Assembly (NCBI GenBank): GCA_002383605.1
Contig: DFYK01000064.1
Span: forward strand, 7,454 to 15,122
Source: Proteiniphilum sp. UBA4084
GTDB taxonomy: Bacteria > Bacteroidota > Bacteroidia > Bacteroidales > Dysgonomonadaceae
Length of the DNA: 7,669 nucleotides
Reading direction: 5' to 3'
Of this stretch, positions 4,870 through 7,669 are shown piece after piece. Each line of letters starts with the position of its first letter. Positions within the stretch are counted from its first letter, which is position 1. The notes beneath the pieces were generated by a model. The model did no database searches and was not told the origin of the DNA. It saw only the letters and a list, made by a program, of their open reading frames with translations. The position numbers were made by a program, and so were the translations under genes.

Positions 4870-6855
4870 ATGCAGATAACCTTAGACAATCAGTTACCCT
4901 CCTCTCCATCCTTTCAGGAGGGCATCCGCCGTGCACCGGACCGCGGCTTCCGGCTCACGGAAGCACAGACAATGACCGCTTTAAAAAATGCATTGCGGTA
5001 TATTCCAACGGCACTGCATGACACCCTGGCACCGGAGTTCCTGAATGAACTGAAAACGAGGGGCAGGATCTATGGATACCGCTACCGCCCCGAAGGGGAT
5101 CTGAAGGCAAAACCCATTGAGGCGTACGAGGGAAGATGCGTGGAGGGAAAAGCTTTTCAGGTGATGATCGACAACAACCTCGCTTTTGACATTGCCCTCT
5201 ACCCCTACGAGCTGGTCACCTACGGCGAGACGGGACAGGTATGTCAGAACTGGATGCAATACCGGCTCATTAAAAAATACCTGGAGGTGATGACGCAGGA
5301 TCAGACACTGGTAGTGGAGAGCGGTCATCCCCTGGGATTGTTTGAATCAAAACCCGATGCACCGCGGGTAATCATCACCAATTCGATGATGGTGGGGATG
5401 TTCGACAACCAGGCCGACTGGGAAATCGCAGCACAGATGGGCGTGGCCAACTACGGACAGATGACCGCCGGTGGATGGATGTACATCGGTTCCCAGGGAA
5501 TTGTTCACGGTACCTTCAATACGCTGCTGAATGCAGGACGACTCAAGCTGGGTATCCCGCATGACCGGGACCTCAGGGGGCATCTCTTTGTCTCGTCGGG
5601 ACTGGGCGGCATGAGCGGCGCACAGCCCAAAGCGGCCGATATTGCCGGTGCGGTATCGGTGATTGCCGAGGTGGATGCTTCCCGCATAGAGACCCGTAGT
5701 CGACAGGGGTGGGTACAGCGTGTCACTGCGGACAAACAACAGGCATTTGATTGGGCGGAGGAAGCTGTGCAAGTCAGAGAGCCGCTGTCGGTGGCGTATC
5801 ATGGAAACATCGTGGATCTGCTGGAGTATGCCGCGGAGAAGGAGATTCACATAGAGTTGCTGAGCGACCAGACTTCCTGTCATGAACCTTATACCGGGGG
5901 CTACTGTCCCGCCGGCATCTCTTTTGAAGAACGTACACGCCTGCTGCACGAAGACCGGGATGCCTTCCGGGTGAAGGTGGACGAATCGCTGCGGCGTCAT
6001 TATCGGGTAATTAAAAAACTGACTGACCGGGGAACATACTTTTTCGATTATGGAAACTCCTTTATGAAAGCAGTTTACGACGCCGGCGTGAAGGAAATAT
6101 CGAGAAACGGGGTCGACGAGAAAGATGGTTTTATCTGGCCCTCCTACGTGGAAGATATCATGGGACCGGAGCTGTTCGACTATGGCTACGGTCCCTTCCG
6201 TTGGGTTTGCCTGAGCGGGAAGCATGAGGATCTGGTGAAAACAGACCGGGCGGCAATGGCCTGCATAGATCCGGACCGGCGTGGACAGGATCGTGACAAC
6301 TGGATCTGGATCCGCGATGCGGAGAAGCACAACCTGGTGGTGGGTACACAGGCACGCATCCTCTACCAGGATGCGGAGGGGCGCCTCAGGATTGCACTGC
6401 GCTTCAATGAGATGGTACGCTACGGCGAGATCGGTCCGGTGATGCTGGGGCGTGATCACCACGACGTGAGCGGTACCGATTCCCCCTTTCGGGAAACGGC
6501 CAATATAAAGGATGGCAGCAACGTGATGGCCGACATGGCGGTGCAGTGTTTCGCCGGCAACGCGGCTCGCGGCATGAGCCTGGTGGCCCTTCACAATGGC
6601 GGTGGTGTGGGAATCGGCAAAGCCATCAATGGCGGCTTTGGCATGGTGTGCGACGGCAGCGCGCGGGTGGATGAGATCCTCCGTTCCGCCATGACGTGGG
6701 ATGTGATGGGCGGTGTGGCGCGGCGTGCCTGGGCGCGCAACCCCAACGCAATCACTACGGCGAAGGAATTCAACAGGTCGCATGCAGATAGCTATCAAAT
6801 CACTGAGCCTTATCCTGTTGATGAGGAAATGATCAGAAAGTACGTTCTTTCATAG
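4870..6855 (+). CDS. hutU: Urocanate hydratase (urocanase), long form
   Basis: Catalyses the second step of histidine degradation, urocanate plus water to 4-imidazolone-5-propanoate, in the cytoplasm with tightly bound NAD+ acting as electrophile. At 661 residues it is about 100 longer than the Pseudomonas-type enzyme (about 557) and close to animal UROC1 (about 676). Urocanase segments in order are ALRYIPTALHDTLAPEFLNE (41-60), YGQMTAGGWMYIGSQGIVHG (195-214), the NAD-site loop GLGGMSGAQPKAADIAG (244-260), DQTSCHEPYTGGYCPAG (333-349), GPFRWVCLSG (441-450, replacing the short-form FQGLPARICW signature), and the glycine-rich NGGGVGIGKAINGGFG (576-591). The ATG at 4870 fits the family N-terminus; an out-of-frame ATG lies 7 nt upstream and there is no Shine-Dalgarno sequence. 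It is preceded by a promoter match, dyad and leader hairpin, and followed after 84 bp by ftcD, so it is the first gene of the local hut cluster. Confidence 0.96.
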   Translation: MQITLDNQLPSSPSFQEGIRRAPDRGFRLTEAQTMTALKNALRYIPTALHDTLAPEFLNELKTRGRIYGYRYRPEGDLKAKPIEAYEGRCVEGKAFQVMIDNNLAFDIALYPYELVTYGETGQVCQNWMQYRLIKKYLEVMTQDQTLVVESGHPLGLFESKPDAPRVIITNSMMVGMFDNQADWEIAAQMGVANYGQMTAGGWMYIGSQGIVHGTFNTLLNAGRLKLGIPHDRDLRGHLFVSSGLGGMSGAQPKAADIAGAVSVIAEVDASRIETRSRQGWVQRVTADKQQAFDWAEEAVQVREPLSVAYHGNIVDLLEYAAEKEIHIELLSDQTSCHEPYTGGYCPAGISFEERTRLLHEDRDAFRVKVDESLRRHYRVIKKLTDRGTYFFDYGNSFMKAVYDAGVKEISRNGVDEKDGFIWPSYVEDIMGPELFDYGYGPFRWVCLSGKHEDLVKTDRAAMACIDPDRRGQDRDNWIWIRDAEKHNLVVGTQARILYQDAEGRLRIALRFNEMVRYGEIGPVMLGRDHHDVSGTDSPFRETANIKDGSNVMADMAVQCFAGNAARGMSLVALHNGGGVGIGKAINGGFGMVCDGSARVDEILRSAMTWDVMGGVARRAWARNPNAITTAKEFNRSHADSYQITEPYPVDEEMIRKYVLS

Positions 6856-6883
6856 AAGCGTCCGATCTATCTTTTGCTCACGA

Positions 6884-6925
6884 ATTGAAGAATATTTGTG
6901 AAATATCACTACTTTTGAAGTGATA
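6884..6925 (+). promoter_or_regulatory. Putative ftcD promoter with a dyad enclosing the -7 box
   Basis: In the 84-bp hutU-ftcD gap, TACTTTTG (6910-6917) matches TAnnTTTG exactly, with ATTG (6884-6887) 22 bp upstream as a weak -33 box. The box sits inside a perfect 7-bp inverted repeat, TATCACT (6904-6910) and AGTGATA (6919-6925), so a protein bound to the dyad would block the promoter. A short second dyad, ATATTTgtgAAATAT (6892-6906), lies next to it. The leader would be only about 15-20 nt. Read-through from hutU is equally possible because no terminator is evident. Confidence 0.4.
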
Positions 6926-6939
6926 GAATTTAATCGTTT

Positions 6940-7669
6940 ATGAACAAGATCATGGAATGTGTCCCCAACTTCAGTGAGGGACGCGACAGAGCAAAAATTG
7001 AGAAAATAGCGGATGCCTTTCGGGGAAAAGAAGGAGTGAAGCTGCTGGATTATAGCAGTGATGCCGACCATAATCGCTCGGTGATTACCGTGGTGGGAGA
7101 ACCGGAACCATTGAAAAAGGCGGTGATCAATGCCATAGGCAGGGCGGTGGAGCTGATCGACCTCACACAGCACAAAGGCCAGCATCCCCGCATGGGAGCC
7201 GTGGATGTGGTACCTTTTATCCCGATTAAAAATGTGACGATGGAGGAGGCGATCGCCTGCTCGAAAGAGGTGTCAGAAGCCGCAGCAGAAAAATATCAAC
7301 TGCCGGTGTTCCTTTATGAAAAATCGGCTACGGCACCGCACCGGGAGAACCTGGCCTCTGTACGTAAAGGGGAGTTTGAGGGGTTGACAGAAAAAATGAA
7401 ACTGCCGGAGTGGCAGGTCGATTACGGACCTTTATTACCTCATCCCACTGCCGGAGCGGTGGCAGTAGGCGCACGCATGCCGCTGATCGCCTACAACGTG
7501 AACCTCGGCACCGATAATTGGGAGATCGCCGATGCCATTGCCAAAAAAGTACGACATATTGGTGGGGGATTGCGTTATTGCAAAGCGATGGGGGTGACAA
7601 TGCGTGAGCGTGGAATTACCCAGGTATCGATGAACCTGACCGACTATACCCGTACTGCCATTTACCGGG
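6940..7669 (+). CDS. ftcD: Glutamate formimidoyltransferase, 3' end beyond window
   Basis: The first 243 residues of the formiminotransferase are present; the frame is still open at the last base. The enzyme moves the formimino group from N-formimino-L-glutamate to tetrahydrofolate, giving 5-formimino-THF and glutamate, the closing step of the folate-dependent histidine pathway. The N-terminal subdomain signature MECVPNFSEGRD (5-16) is clear, as are SDADHNRSVITVVG (40-53) and GQHPRMGAVDVVPFIP (80-95), whose H82 corresponds to the catalytic histidine of the mammalian enzyme. The second subdomain begins near PHPTAGAVAVGARMPLIAYN (167-186). About 300 residues is usual for stand-alone bacterial forms, so roughly 55-60 residues should be missing; whether a fused cyclodeaminase domain follows cannot be seen. 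The ATG at 6940 directly precedes the family N-terminus. Downstream hutI, fchA and hutH are expected by analogy. Confidence 0.95.
   Translation, partial: MNKIMECVPNFSEGRDRAKIEKIADAFRGKEGVKLLDYSSDADHNRSVITVVGEPEPLKKAVINAIGRAVELIDLTQHKGQHPRMGAVDVVPFIPIKNVTMEEAIACSKEVSEAAAEKYQLPVFLYEKSATAPHRENLASVRKGEFEGLTEKMKLPEWQVDYGPLLPHPTAGAVAVGARMPLIAYNVNLGTDNWEIADAIAKKVRHIGGGLRYCKAMGVTMRERGITQVSMNLTDYTRTAIYR

Noticed and set aside
4863..5021. ATG 7 nt upstream of hutU opening a 52-codon out-of-frame reading frame
   Set aside because: Nearly all of it lies within hutU and the product is low in recognisable features. A competing start could affect hutU translation, but nothing in the sequence supports that over chance.
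5347..6798. A 483-codon open frame on the minus strand opposite hutU
   Set aside because: It lies entirely inside a confidently identified gene, has no recognisable domains and shows the histidine-rich, irregular composition of an antisense shadow of GC-rich codons.

Overview
The window looks like chromosomal DNA from a Bacteroidetes bacterium, probably Bacteroidales of the Dysgonomonadaceae/Porphyromonadaceae type; the finer placement is an impression from protein style and was not tested. Three things point this way: start sites preceded by A/T-rich DNA with little or no Shine-Dalgarno sequence, several upstream matches to the Bacteroidetes -7 element TAnnTTTG, and the gene families present (exported Tat Gfo/Idh/MocA oxidoreductase, ThuA-domain protein, the long form of urocanate hydratase, a stand-alone-type glutamate formimidoyltransferase).

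Layout. Positions 1-231 hold the 3' part of a small four-cysteine zinc-ribbon-like protein. A WYL-family transcriptional regulator follows after 19 bp (251-1150). A 190-bp gap with a promoter-like element leads to a two-gene unit on the same strand: a Tat-exported Gfo/Idh/MocA oxidoreductase (1341-2690) and a secreted ThuA-domain protein (2742-3539). A convergent LLM-class flavin-dependent monooxygenase lies on the minus strand (3571-4587). A 282-bp divergent region (4588-4869) then precedes the histidine-utilisation genes: urocanate hydratase hutU (4870-6855) and glutamate formimidoyltransferase ftcD (6940 to beyond the window end).

How the genes work together. HutU converts urocanate to imidazolonepropionate. 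FtcD passes the formimino group of formiminoglutamate, two steps later, to tetrahydrofolate. The missing partners (hutH, hutI, fchA) are expected downstream of the window. The oxidoreductase/ThuA pair resembles the ThuB/ThuA pairing of 3-keto-sugar metabolism, here carrying export signals, so a periplasmic oxidative step on a glycoside or sugar is a reasonable inference; the substrate cannot be read from sequence. The WYL protein may regulate that pair.

The most distinctive non-coding structure is the hutU control region. It has a TAnnTTTG promoter match, an almost perfect 20-bp dyad at the expected transcription start, a 12-bp element (GTTAACCGTATT) repeated in inverted orientation in the leader of the divergent gene, and a 42-nt composite hairpin ending 14 nt before the hutU start codon. 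A second dyad encloses the -7 box in front of ftcD. I see no CRISPR array, mobile element, tRNA or rRNA, and no convincing sign of a wholly new multi-gene system.
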